Assembly (NCBI RefSeq): GCF_019800885.1
Contig: NZ_JAHVKE010000001.1
Span: 806,001 to 870,000, forward strand
Source of the DNA: Maritalea mobilis
Lineage (GTDB): Bacteria; Pseudomonadota; Alphaproteobacteria; Rhodobacterales; Rhodobacteraceae
Direction of reading: 5' to 3'
Length of the DNA: 64,000 bases
Under the pieces are notes generated by a model. It saw nothing but the letters and a program-made list of their open reading frames with translations, was not told the DNA's origin and ran no database searches. Below, in pieces: positions 28,292 to 38,100 of the stretch; position 1 is the first letter of the stretch; each line of letters opens with the position of its first letter. The position numbers and the translations under genes were made by a program.

Positions 28292-31180
28292 TCAAACCCC
28301 AATCACCTTCATCACTTCATCCCCCAGATGATTGATCACCTTCACGGCCACCCGGCCCGATTTCGGCCTCGGAAACGGCCGCGACACCGTGCGCTTCAAC
28401 GACTCCCACGCCTCTTCATCGACCTCCCCTTTCAGCGTCGTCTTCAACTGCTTGTAGGGGATCTCCGCCCCCGGGAAATACGCGTGGCGGACGAAGAAGG
28501 ACGCCTCGTTGTAATCGGTGTCGATGAACCAGCAGGCGATGTCGTCGGGCTCGGATGACACGACCTCGCCGGTCGCGGGCTTGAAGATGTCGACCCCCAG
28601 CAACGCGATGCGCAGGCTGTCGCCCTCCTGCTTCACCTCGATATCCGGCTCGCCGAAGACGACGAACAGGTTCCCACCCCCCGATTTCAGATCGCCCGCC
28701 ATGTGCAGATCGGGGTTCATCCGCGCCTGCAGGATCGGCAGGCGGCCCAGTTTGCGGAACTCGGCGGTGTGGGCGTCGTAGTTGAAGGCGCAGGTGATCA
28801 GGATGTCGAACCCCGCATCCACCGCCTCGCGCGCGGCGGCGGTCAGGTCGGCGCGCTGCAAGGTGCCGTATTCCGGGCCGATCAGGATGCCGGCGCGGCG
28901 CTCGGTCTCGCCCTCCATGTAGCGGCCTTCGGCGGCCAGCCATTCGCCGGGCCAGGCGGTCAGCGAGGTGAAGGTGATCTTGTCGGCCTTGTCGGCCTGC
29001 TGAACCCCCGCCTTGCCCAGGTTGTCGAGGATCGCTGTGCGGTAATTCTCGGCCTCTTGCGCATTGGCCGCACGCTTGCCCTGGCTTGCGTCATGTTCTT
29101 CGATCAGCTCGCCATGTTCGTTCACCGCCTGCGTGCGGTGGGGCGACAGGCTTTCAACGGTAAAGGGCCCGGCGACGCGGACGCGCTTGCGGTCCTCGTA
29201 GGGCTTGTCATAGAGGAATTCATAATCGGCCTTGGCCGCGATCGAGGCGTCGATTTCTTTCTGGCGGGCGATGCGGGCCTGCCAGAACGCCTCCAACGCG
29301 GATTTGGCGGCGTCGGGCCAATCCTCGGGGGCGTCGCGTGGCACCTCCCATTCCATGAAGCCGTCGGCGGGGGCCATCTCTCCGCTGGGCAATTCGACCT
29401 CTTCGCCGGTGCGTGTGAAGTCGATCTGGTCGCCCTTGCGGCCGCCGGTTTCGACGGTGAAGGGCGTCGGGTGACGGCTGAGGGCCGCGCGCAGCAGGGT
29501 CAGCGCGTCTTCGACGGCGGGCTGCATCGCCTCCCAGATCGTGTCGATCTCGGTGTTGTTGGCGATGGATTTCAGCGTGATGTGGGGCACGCGCTGATAG
29601 ACAAAGCCGTGGCGGATGTCGTTATAGGTGAGCGCGGTCGAGGGGGCGGAGCGGGTGACCTCGGCCTCCTTGCGCTGCCCGGCCTCGGAATCCTTCAGCA
29701 GATACCAAGGGTATTTCGCGCCCATAATCCGGGCGCGGGCGAGGGCCAGGGCCACACGAGACGTGTCGATGGTGATCCAGCGCCGCCCCCATTGCTCGGC
29801 GACGTAGGCGGTGGTGCCGGAGCCGCAGGTGGGATCGAGCACGAGGTCGCCAGGGTCGGTGGTCATGAGGAGGCACTTCTCAATGATCTTCGAGTTGGTT
29901 TGAACGACGTACATCTTCGATGCAGCGTCGAAGCCCCACTTCGTATCTCCCCAATTGTTCGTAATAGGCTTCACGGGGTAGTTCTCCGCAAAGAGATAGT
30001 AAGCGATACTGTTCCGCCTCGCGATCAGCAGCCCAGATTTTTTCACGGTATCGAGGCCGCGTGTGGTCACTTTCCAGTGGTTGCCTTTCCCAGGGTGAAA
30101 TATGCGGCCTTCGTAAAAATAGTCGACGGTTCCCGCTTCCGACGCACCTGAAGAAGTCAGAGGGCCGTATCGCCAACGCTTTCCGCCCTCCGGAATGGGT
30201 TTCTGGCCGCTGTATTCCTCAGGTTTGAGGTTTCGCGTTGTTCCGTCCGGCATGAAAAGCCATTTGTATTCCTTAGCACTATCATCTCCGGCCCCTTTCA
30301 TTTCGTAGAGTTGCCGGTATTTGAGCTTGTCAGAATTTTTCGCATACCAAACGATGTGGTCACCGACCCGCGTCAAAGCTTTGCTCGGGAAGCCACTTGT
30401 GGTCACATAGTTGATCATGACCACAAAATTCTCCTCCCCAAACACCTCATCCATCAGCGCCCGCACCCGGTGGACGTTTTCGTCCCCGATCTGGACAAAA
30501 CAAGACCCGCTCTCGGTCAGCAATTCCCGGGCCACCACAAGCCGATCCCGCAGGTATTGCAGGTAGGAATGGATGCCGTCGCGCCAGGTGTCGCGAAAGG
30601 CCTTCACCTGCTCGGGCTCGCGGGTCAGATGCTCCAGCTTGCCGTCCTTCACATCGCGCGAGGTGGTGGACCACTGGAAGTTTGAGTTGAACTTGATGCC
30701 ATAGGGCGGGTCGATATAGATCGCCTGCACTTGGCCCTTCAGCCCCTCGCGCTCGGCCAGGGACGCCATCACCTGCAACCCGTCGCCCAGGATCATCCGG
30801 TTCGACCAGCGCTGCTGGTGTTTGTAGAACTCGATCTCGGCCTCGCGGTCTTCTTCGGTGAGGCCGAAATGGTCGAACAGGTCGACGCCGCCCCCCTGCC
30901 CGTTGCGTTGGCGCCCTGCCCTCAAATCCTCGATGATCGCCTTGGGGTGGACCTGTTCCTGCAGGTAGATCGGCGGCGCATCGATGGTGATCGCGGTCTG
31001 GTCGATATCCTTGCCGCGCCAGATCAGTTGCGGGTCGAGGTCGGGGTTGCGCGCCTCGTAGGCGACCTTGATCGGCCTGGCATCGTCGGGGTCCATCAAG
31101 GGCGCAAGTTCCGGCGTGGGGATGTTCACGCGGCTCTCGTCATGGGTGATCGGGGCGATGGGGGTTTTCTTGTCGGTCAT
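28292..31180 (-). CDS. Beta-class adenine-specific DNA methyltransferase, type III Mod-like
   Basis: A 962-aa N6-adenine methyltransferase. Motif order is beta-class: the catalytic DPPY at residues 157-160 (AIYIDPPYGIKF) precedes the AdoMet-binding motif DPTCGSGTT at 449-457. The target-recognition region lies between. At 962 aa it is about 300 longer than a typical type III Mod; the extra C-terminal part (from about residue 560) includes MEGETERRAGILIGPEYG and a TWPGEWLAAEG-like region that resembles the extended methyltransferases paired with BPTD_3080-type Res proteins. Start and stop overlap: ATG overlaps the DUF4268 stop by 4 bp. Confidence 0.88.
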   Translation of the reverse strand: MTDKKTPIAPITHDESRVNIPTPELAPLMDPDDARPIKVAYEARNPDLDPQLIWRGKDIDQTAITIDAPPIYLQEQVHPKAIIEDLRAGRQRNGQGGGVDLFDHFGLTEEDREAEIEFYKHQQRWSNRMILGDGLQVMASLAEREGLKGQVQAIYIDPPYGIKFNSNFQWSTTSRDVKDGKLEHLTREPEQVKAFRDTWRDGIHSYLQYLRDRLVVARELLTESGSCFVQIGDENVHRVRALMDEVFGEENFVVMINYVTTSGFPSKALTRVGDHIVWYAKNSDKLKYRQLYEMKGAGDDSAKEYKWLFMPDGTTRNLKPEEYSGQKPIPEGGKRWRYGPLTSSGASEAGTVDYFYEGRIFHPGKGNHWKVTTRGLDTVKKSGLLIARRNSIAYYLFAENYPVKPITNNWGDTKWGFDAASKMYVVQTNSKIIEKCLLMTTDPGDLVLDPTCGSGTTAYVAEQWGRRWITIDTSRVALALARARIMGAKYPWYLLKDSEAGQRKEAEVTRSAPSTALTYNDIRHGFVYQRVPHITLKSIANNTEIDTIWEAMQPAVEDALTLLRAALSRHPTPFTVETGGRKGDQIDFTRTGEEVELPSGEMAPADGFMEWEVPRDAPEDWPDAAKSALEAFWQARIARQKEIDASIAAKADYEFLYDKPYEDRKRVRVAGPFTVESLSPHRTQAVNEHGELIEEHDASQGKRAANAQEAENYRTAILDNLGKAGVQQADKADKITFTSLTAWPGEWLAAEGRYMEGETERRAGILIGPEYGTLQRADLTAAAREAVDAGFDILITCAFNYDAHTAEFRKLGRLPILQARMNPDLHMAGDLKSGGGNLFVVFGEPDIEVKQEGDSLRIALLGVDIFKPATGEVVSSEPDDIACWFIDTDYNEASFFVRHAYFPGAEIPYKQLKTTLKGEVDEEAWESLKRTVSRPFPRPKSGRVAVKVINHLGDEVMKVIGV

Positions 31181-32106
31181 TGGTCTTGATCCAGCACGTC
31201 AGAAATGGCGGCGACATAGGCCGCCCTGCGGCTTTCCAGCCAGTCGATGATCTCCGGCCAGTTGTCCGGGTCGGTGTAGGGTTTCGACAACCGCTCCCCG
31301 AAGAGATGGCCGTTGGGTTGCGGGGTGATGCCTTCGATACCCAGCTCTTGTTCGAGTTGATCGGCATACGGCATCAGGAGGCGTTCCGCCGACAGCTTGT
31401 TGTCGCCCCAGCCCCCGCGCACGTAGATCCCAGAGGTTTTTTCGCCGATCCAGATCGCGACGCGCACGTCCCCACCGGCCAGCACGGTATAGGCATTCCA
31501 GCCCTTCTGGGCCTTGACCCCATGTGTTGCAGCCTCGGGGTGGCGTTCAAGATACCGGGTCCAGAAGGCCGTGCGCGTTTCGGTGTGCTGATCGCCCGCT
31601 GTCGTCGCCTGACGTCGGGTTGCCGTCAGCGCGCGCGACCAACCGTCGGGCTTTTCGACGACCTCGAAAATCGGGGCAAAGGGGCTATCCCCGATGCGCA
31701 CCACACGCGCCTTCACCGCGAAAAAGGAAAACCCGTCTGCGGTGTGTTCGTTGAGCCAGCGGATCGCCGACAGGTGCGGCTCGCGGAAGGCGGGGGCGAT
31801 CCAGACCACCGTCTGCGCCTCGAGCCCGGCGAGGTAGGTCATGATCTGGCCAAGGTGGGTGTGATCCGTCGTTTCCAGCTGGTTCTCGATCAGCACGACG
31901 CTGTCATCCATCGGATTGCGGGCAAGGATGTCGGCCGAGAAGCTTTCCACCGCAACCTCGGTGCCGGTCAGTTCCAGCGGGATGCCGATCGCCTCGGACA
32001 GATGGTCGATATTCTCGGCGAGCCAGGGGGTGAAGTCATGCGCTTCGTGTTTCCATGCCTCTCGCAGGGGCAAATCGCTCAGGCGCCCAAATTCGATATC
32101 GGTCAT
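31177..32106 (-). CDS. DUF4268 protein, PD-(D/E)XK-like
   Basis: A 309-aa protein. An N-terminal nuclease-like core has SADILARNPMDDSVVLIENQ, with Asp59 and the pair Glu74/Gln76 (ExQ in place of ExK), then TTDHTHLGQIMTYLAGLEA, the DUF4268 hallmark. The C-terminal half (FWTRYLERHPE; VAIWIGEKTSGIYVRGG) is the DUF4268 domain proper. ATG 32106 overlaps the Res stop by 4 bp, and its stop overlaps the methyltransferase start, so it is wedged between Res and Mod genes. It may be a second nuclease, a specificity factor or an accessory subunit. Confidence 0.75.
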   Translation of the reverse strand: MTDIEFGRLSDLPLREAWKHEAHDFTPWLAENIDHLSEAIGIPLELTGTEVAVESFSADILARNPMDDSVVLIENQLETTDHTHLGQIMTYLAGLEAQTVVWIAPAFREPHLSAIRWLNEHTADGFSFFAVKARVVRIGDSPFAPIFEVVEKPDGWSRALTATRRQATTAGDQHTETRTAFWTRYLERHPEAATHGVKAQKGWNAYTVLAGGDVRVAIWIGEKTSGIYVRGGWGDNKLSAERLLMPYADQLEQELGIEGITPQPNGHLFGERLSKPYTDPDNWPEIIDWLESRRAAYVAAISDVLDQDQ

Positions 32107-35100
32107 GCGCGTTCTCCGAGAGTTTCGCCGATCAGCCTGTCGAGATCCTCGGCGTATCTGTAGGGGTCGAGCAGCTCCGCATAGGCCCATCGGCCGTAGC
32201 GCCCCAGGGTGTTGACGCCCGGCACCCATTGATGGCGCGTCGTCTCGGCCTTCAGCCGGTCCTTGGCATCGCGAAAGCCCTTGGCCTCGACGATCAGGGT
32301 GGTCGGCTCGGGCGCATCAAGCGCGATCAGGAAGTCGGGACGGTAACGTTTCGGTTCACCCTCGACCAGATAGGGGATCTCGAAGCCGAGGTTGTGGTTC
32401 TTGGCATAGGCGCGGGTCATCGGGTGATCCTCGATCACCTGGGCAAGCTTTGCCTCCCAATCGCTGTCGGTGATGATCCAGTTGATGTGCGACCGGTCCG
32501 GACGCGGCCAGAAGCGGCTGGTCTTGGACGTGTTGAACGACACGTCCATGGTCGAGCCGGTGGGCGTGTAGGGCTCCAGCACGGCGCGGATGACGGCACT
32601 GCCATCGCGGTCCACGGTCAGAGCATGCAGGATCGTGTCGCAGACCTCGTCTGCGATCTGCTTGTATGTCAGTTGCGCCTTTTGCGTGCCACCGGTCAGG
32701 ATCAGGCGGTCACTGTCGAGCCATTGCCGCACAATGCGCTTGGCGCGCGGGAAAAGGTGGGTCTTCGGCGCCTCGCCGGCATCGCGCAGTTTGTGCATGA
32801 CAAGGTGGGAGGCGATCTTGGTCGCGATCTCTGACGGCCGCATCTGGCCGAGATGCTCCAGCGTGATGTGCGCGGGTTCGCCAACGATACCCTGCATTGT
32901 GACCTCGGTCGCGCCAGCCTTGGCCGGGGTCAACTCGTAGGGTTCGACCTTGGAAAAATCGACGGCGAGCGTGTCGTTGGGCAGATCTGTGCGGTAGCCC
33001 TCGACCCTTGGGAAAACGATCTCAAGATGGTCGCGCTCGGGCGAGATGGCGCGGACCTGCACGACCTCGCGTGGCGGCGTGGGCGGGGCGACGCGCGGGC
33101 CATCCGAGAAATTCAGCCCGTCGATGCCCATGATGTCGGCGTATTCCGTGGTGAAGAGCCCTTGTTCGTTCACGTCATAGGACAGGCGGCGCAGGGCACG
33201 GCCGACGACCTGTTCGCAGATCAGCCGCGTGCCAAAGGCGCGCAGACCGAGAATGTGGGTGACGTTGTTGGCGTCCCAACCTTCGGTCAGCATGGAAACG
33301 GATACCACGCAGCGCACCTGTTCGCCGAGCTTTCCTTTCTTGCCGACAGTGTTCATCACCTCGCGCAGAATTTCGGACTCGTCGATCTGGTCGGCCCCTT
33401 CGCCGCGCGCGGCCTTATCGCGGCGGAACGCTTCGATCTCGGCGGCGTGAGCCTCGCGAAAGGCCTTGTCGACCTCACCTCCGGACTCGATGGCGGCACT
33501 GTCGATCAGGATGGTGCGGGGCCGATCAAGGCGTTCCCCGTCATCGGCGTAATTTCGAAACAGGGCGCAGCGGCCCCGAACGGTGTCGATAACGCCGTTC
33601 TCATCCTCCCGCTCAAATCCGGCGATGTAGTCTCGGACGAGTTCGGAGTTCGTGGTGTTGTTGCAGACCACGATAAACACCGGAGGAATGCCGACCTGCG
33701 CTTTCTCCCATTCGCGATAGGTTTTCTCGTAGTGCCCGTAGAGCGCGTCAATGGCGGTCTGTAGCTCCAGCGGCAGCTTCAGAGGGTCAGGCTTCTTTTC
33801 GCCGCGCGCCTTTTTCGGCATCTTCTTCCCGATGGCCTTCCACAGGTTGCGGTAGAGCGGTTCGGGCTGGCCTGCCACGTTGTCGGCGACGGGGACACGG
33901 GGCAGCTTCACGATCCCGCATTCAATGGCATCCATAAGAGAGAAGTCGCTGGCCACCCAAGGAAAGAGCGTACCCTCGACCCAACCAGACCCGGAAAGAA
34001 AAAAGGGTGTCGCCGATAGGTCATAGACCGTGCGGATACCCAGATGGCGCTTGGCCGCCTCAAGGCCGGATATCCAGAGCCTTGCCGCTTCGCTGTTCTC
34101 TTCGGCCTCTTTCCTCGCATCGCCGGTCAACTTTTCCTGCTCGGCGTCAGGACGTTCACGGTAGCAGTGATGCGCCTCGTCATTGATCACCGTGATCGGG
34201 CCGCAAGACATCAGTTCAGGCATCACGCGGGCCAGCATCTGGCCTTCGGTCTCCAGCGTCTGGAGGCCGTCTCCATGGCCGGACAGCGCCGCCCGCGTGC
34301 CCTTGGCCAAGGCCACCTTCTCCCGCAGCTTGAACGCATGATAGTTGGTGATGACGATTTTGGCGGTCTGCATGTCCGTCATCAGATCGGATGGAACAAG
34401 GTTCAGGCGATCATAGTAATTGTCAGGCTCCGAGGGTTTGAGAACACGCAGGCGATCGCGGATCGTGATGCCAGGCGCGACGATCAGAAAGCCTTTTCCG
34501 AAATTCTTGGATGACGGTGCACGCGCGGCGTTCAGGACCTGCCACGCCACCAGCATGGCCATGACCGTGGTCTTGCCCGCCCCGGTCGCAAGCTTGAGAG
34601 CGATACGGAATAGATCAGGGTTGGCTGCAGCATTCGAAGCCTTCAGCCATTCGAGGAATCGCTTTCCGCGCTTGCCATCTTTCGGCGCCACTTCTGCCAG
34701 CCATATCGCAACCTCAACGGCCTCGAGCTGGCAAAAGAACGGCCGGATCGGAACCGTCTCGTCCGCCTGTATCGCCCGCCAATGCTGTAAAAGCCGTTGC
34801 GTTATGGGCGAAACCCGCCATTGCGACGGATTGGGAAGCTTGCGCCACGTATCGACGGCATCCCGCAACTCGTTGATGTAGGGGGTTGGGTTGTAGTCCA
34901 CCTCCCCTGTCGACAAGTCATCGAATGTCAGACTCGCCTGAGAGCCGCCCTTGGCCTTCGCCCCCGGCATGGCGGAAATCAGATCCGATTTCCTGCGCCG
35001 CTCGATGATGCGATCGGTCGGGCGCCCATCCTTGTCCAATTCCCAATTCCGCTCGGGAACACGGTAGGGGGAATTCAAAATGGGAGCGTCGAAAAAACTC

Positions 35101-35108
35101 TGTGACAT
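32103..35108 (-). CDS. Type III restriction enzyme Res-like subunit (BPTD_3080 family)
   Basis: A 1,001-aa superfamily 2 ATPase-nuclease. Walker A is ATGAGKT (174-180) and the DEAH box lies at 310-313 (INDEAHHCY). The helicase C-terminal half follows (SMLTEGWDANNVTHILG; CEQVVGRALRRLSYD, motif VI). A C-terminal PD-(D/E)XK nuclease has RPDFLIAL near 924 and LIVEAKGF near 940. It matches the BPTD_3080 family of restriction enzymes. ATG 35108 has AGGAG seven bases upstream. It starts 27 bp after the DruE-like gene and is followed by the DUF4268 gene with a 4-bp overlap. Confidence 0.86.
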   Translation of the reverse strand: MSQSFFDAPILNSPYRVPERNWELDKDGRPTDRIIERRRKSDLISAMPGAKAKGGSQASLTFDDLSTGEVDYNPTPYINELRDAVDTWRKLPNPSQWRVSPITQRLLQHWRAIQADETVPIRPFFCQLEAVEVAIWLAEVAPKDGKRGKRFLEWLKASNAAANPDLFRIALKLATGAGKTTVMAMLVAWQVLNAARAPSSKNFGKGFLIVAPGITIRDRLRVLKPSEPDNYYDRLNLVPSDLMTDMQTAKIVITNYHAFKLREKVALAKGTRAALSGHGDGLQTLETEGQMLARVMPELMSCGPITVINDEAHHCYRERPDAEQEKLTGDARKEAEENSEAARLWISGLEAAKRHLGIRTVYDLSATPFFLSGSGWVEGTLFPWVASDFSLMDAIECGIVKLPRVPVADNVAGQPEPLYRNLWKAIGKKMPKKARGEKKPDPLKLPLELQTAIDALYGHYEKTYREWEKAQVGIPPVFIVVCNNTTNSELVRDYIAGFEREDENGVIDTVRGRCALFRNYADDGERLDRPRTILIDSAAIESGGEVDKAFREAHAAEIEAFRRDKAARGEGADQIDESEILREVMNTVGKKGKLGEQVRCVVSVSMLTEGWDANNVTHILGLRAFGTRLICEQVVGRALRRLSYDVNEQGLFTTEYADIMGIDGLNFSDGPRVAPPTPPREVVQVRAISPERDHLEIVFPRVEGYRTDLPNDTLAVDFSKVEPYELTPAKAGATEVTMQGIVGEPAHITLEHLGQMRPSEIATKIASHLVMHKLRDAGEAPKTHLFPRAKRIVRQWLDSDRLILTGGTQKAQLTYKQIADEVCDTILHALTVDRDGSAVIRAVLEPYTPTGSTMDVSFNTSKTSRFWPRPDRSHINWIITDSDWEAKLAQVIEDHPMTRAYAKNHNLGFEIPYLVEGEPKRYRPDFLIALDAPEPTTLIVEAKGFRDAKDRLKAETTRHQWVPGVNTLGRYGRWAYAELLDPYRYAEDLDRLIGETLGERA

Positions 35109-35135
35109 CAAGTGACTCCTGATCCGGATCGGACA

Positions 35136-38100
35136 CTACCAGCGCAGCCAAACAGGGGAAGGGAAGCGCCCGCCATCCTGCATCCCCACGTCGAAACGCA
35201 GGTCCCGAAGCGCGCGGGCCTGTGCCTCGGGGTAGGCGTTGTGATCAAAACGGGCGGTTCGCCGAGATGCTTCGCGCCATGCGCCGAAGCCTTGGTCGAG
35301 AAAGAACGAAACCTCGGATCCATCCTCGAACGTAAAGCGAAAGAAACGTGCATGGGCACAATCCGATTTTGTACCGAGGACCACCGAGGAGCCAGGGAAC
35401 AGCGCCGACAACACATCACGACGTAGCGCGTCTGTTTCCCAATTGTGCCACAGCAGATAACCTGGACGTTCGGCGGCCCCAATCGCTTCCGAGACGATCT
35501 CCAGACGCGTGGCGTCGTCGCGCAATGGCAGCGTGCGCCAAGCCTCAAATAGAAGCCGCGCCGTGAAAGGACTGCGGAGATACCGGTCATTATAAGTAAC
35601 CTTCTCCAAACGCGCGGACCCGGCAAAGAGCTGTGGACGCAGGCTCTTCGCGATGCCCCAGAGACGGCGACCGAACTGTTCGACCGGCCCGTCCAGCTCT
35701 GTAGAGACGTCTTTTTGAGCAGAGTTGCCCTCGCCATAGGCCGTGACCTTTTCCAAAGACAGCGCTGCGCTGACCGCCAACGGTGTGCAAGCCCCGTACA
35801 GCGCCGGGGCACGGGTTACGTCACCCCAATGGCGGTCGATATGGCCCGCGCGATCGTCGGGTGAGGCGATCGCCACATCCTGTCCGTCGAGGCACACCTC
35901 AGCGAGGATCGCCGCATCGCGGACCGAAGGCAGCACATCGGCCAGGTGCAAAGTCGCGTTGGCCCGGGTCACGAGGCGAACCAAGTCCAGCTTTTGCGAC
36001 ATTTCAAGACTATGCACGTCGGCGGATCGCATCACTACGGCGACCGGCAAGCCGACGCGGCCTGCCTCCTCGGCGACCCGAGCGCCGGGCCATTCCGCGA
36101 CATCCCAGCCAGAAGGCGAGTCCGTCAGGAACAGGGTCAATCGTCCGATCGCACCGACTGCCAACTGGCGTCCAATCCAATCGTCAAGCGGACGTGTCAC
36201 CACCTGTGTTTCAGGACCGAAAAGCTGAAGTTCTTCCGGCAGATGGAGGTGTGGCAGGATCTCATTGACCAAGATATCCCAGGCACCGGACCGATCCATG
36301 GCAGTCCCGAACTGCAAATCACGCCGTAATACGCATTCCGGGCATCCCGAGGCGCAGTTGGCTGAACAGTCGAGCCGTTCCGCCGCATTGCGCAAAAGGC
36401 CGGGCAGATCGCGATCCGCCGCAGAGGCAAATCCAGATCCGCCAGAGGCCTTGTCATATAGAAACACAGAGCTTCGGCGTGCCTCGTCGGGCCTGAGGCT
36501 GGGTGCAACCGCAAGCCCCATCGTCTCGGCATCGACACCAAGCCGTGCGCCAAGGGCCTCGCGTAGCGCGGCGCCTATTGCCGCGGCCTGTGCCTTGCCC
36601 GTGTCGGTGATTGGCACGGCATCAAGCTGCAGCTCGAACACGTCGGTGACCATCTCGGTCCCGAGCTTTACATGCCGCCGGATCTTGCGAGAGGCGTCAT
36701 CATTCGCCGGGCAAAGCCCGTCGTGGCGCGGGTTGTCACGCAGCTTCTGCAATGGCCGGTGCCCAACCATGCCCGCAGGTAAGGGGGATCCATGATCTCC
36801 CACCTCGGCCTCGGCGCGCCCGCAGGCGATGCAAACCGCGTAGCCGTCACCGTGGTCCCCCGACGCCGTAACCAGCACGCGCCCCTGCCGCGCCGTCCGG
36901 TGGCGGCCCACCTCTGGATCGGGCAGCGAGACCCACGCCTCGGGCTCGGCCGAGACACGCGGCGGATCAGGCGGCACGTAGGCCAGTTGCTCATAGGCGC
37001 TGTGCGGCCGCCGGGTTCCAAGGAAACCCGCCGGTCGCAGCAGTTCCGTCCGCTCAAGCGGTTTACCACAGCGCGGACAATCCGCCGCCTCATGCCGCGT
37101 GGTGCCAAACAAATTGCATGACTTGCAGGTGAACAGCGTCCGGAGATCCTCCACCGAGCCGGGATCGTTGCGGTTTCCCCACGTGGGCAGAACGCCCTCC
37201 GATCGGTGCACCAGCCCGTCGATCACCACCTCGCATCCCGGCGAGTATTCCCGGATCGCCATGTCCAACGGGCGTGATGGCCCCGGCTCGCCGCCGCCTT
37301 TCCCGGCATGATCGAAGGAGACCACATCCACCGGGAAACCGTACGACGGGGTGAAGCCCCGGCGGGCAAGCTCGGTCATCATGAACTCCTCCCGCATGCG
37401 CTTGGCACGTTTACGGTAGAGCCAATGGGCCGGATCCGTGTCGCCATAGGCAGCTTGTGCCTCGACAAGCTGTTCATATTCGCTGCGCCAGCGATTGCGC
37501 ATCGTGGCGAAGTCGTCTTCCGCACGCGAAACCAACCCGTTGTGATCCTCCAGGCATGTTGCCTTGACCAATGTGTCCAAAGCTTGCGTGACGCTGTCCT
37601 GCGCACCCCAATCGCCCTTAAGCGCGGCAAGGAAGTTATCGGCTACGCTGTCAGGCAGAAACGGGGCGTCTGTCACCTCGGTCGCGCCCATGAACGATGC
37701 CATGTTGGTTCTCACGCTTGTCCCGCCCCCTTCACGAAGAAATTGGGCCAGCAAGGCCGCGTTGACGTGGCGCTGCACGAGGATCGCGGAGTCGAGTCGA
37801 ACCTGCGGCGCGGCCACTTGCGCGCCGAGCAACCGCGTGGGCTCGCGGAAGATCATATTGTCGAGCGGCAGATCCTTGCAGAAGGTAAACGCCATCGCCC
37901 ATGGCTCTCCCCGCCGACCGGCGCGACCGATGCGTTGACGGTAGTTGGCCGGAGATGGCGGAACATTGGTGTTCACCACGAGCCCCACATCGGGGATGTC
38001 GACGCCCATTTCCATCGTGGTTGAACAGTTCAGCACATTGATTTTACCGTCCCGAAAGTCGTTTTCGTAGGTTTGCAGGCTGGGCCGATCGATTTGCGCG

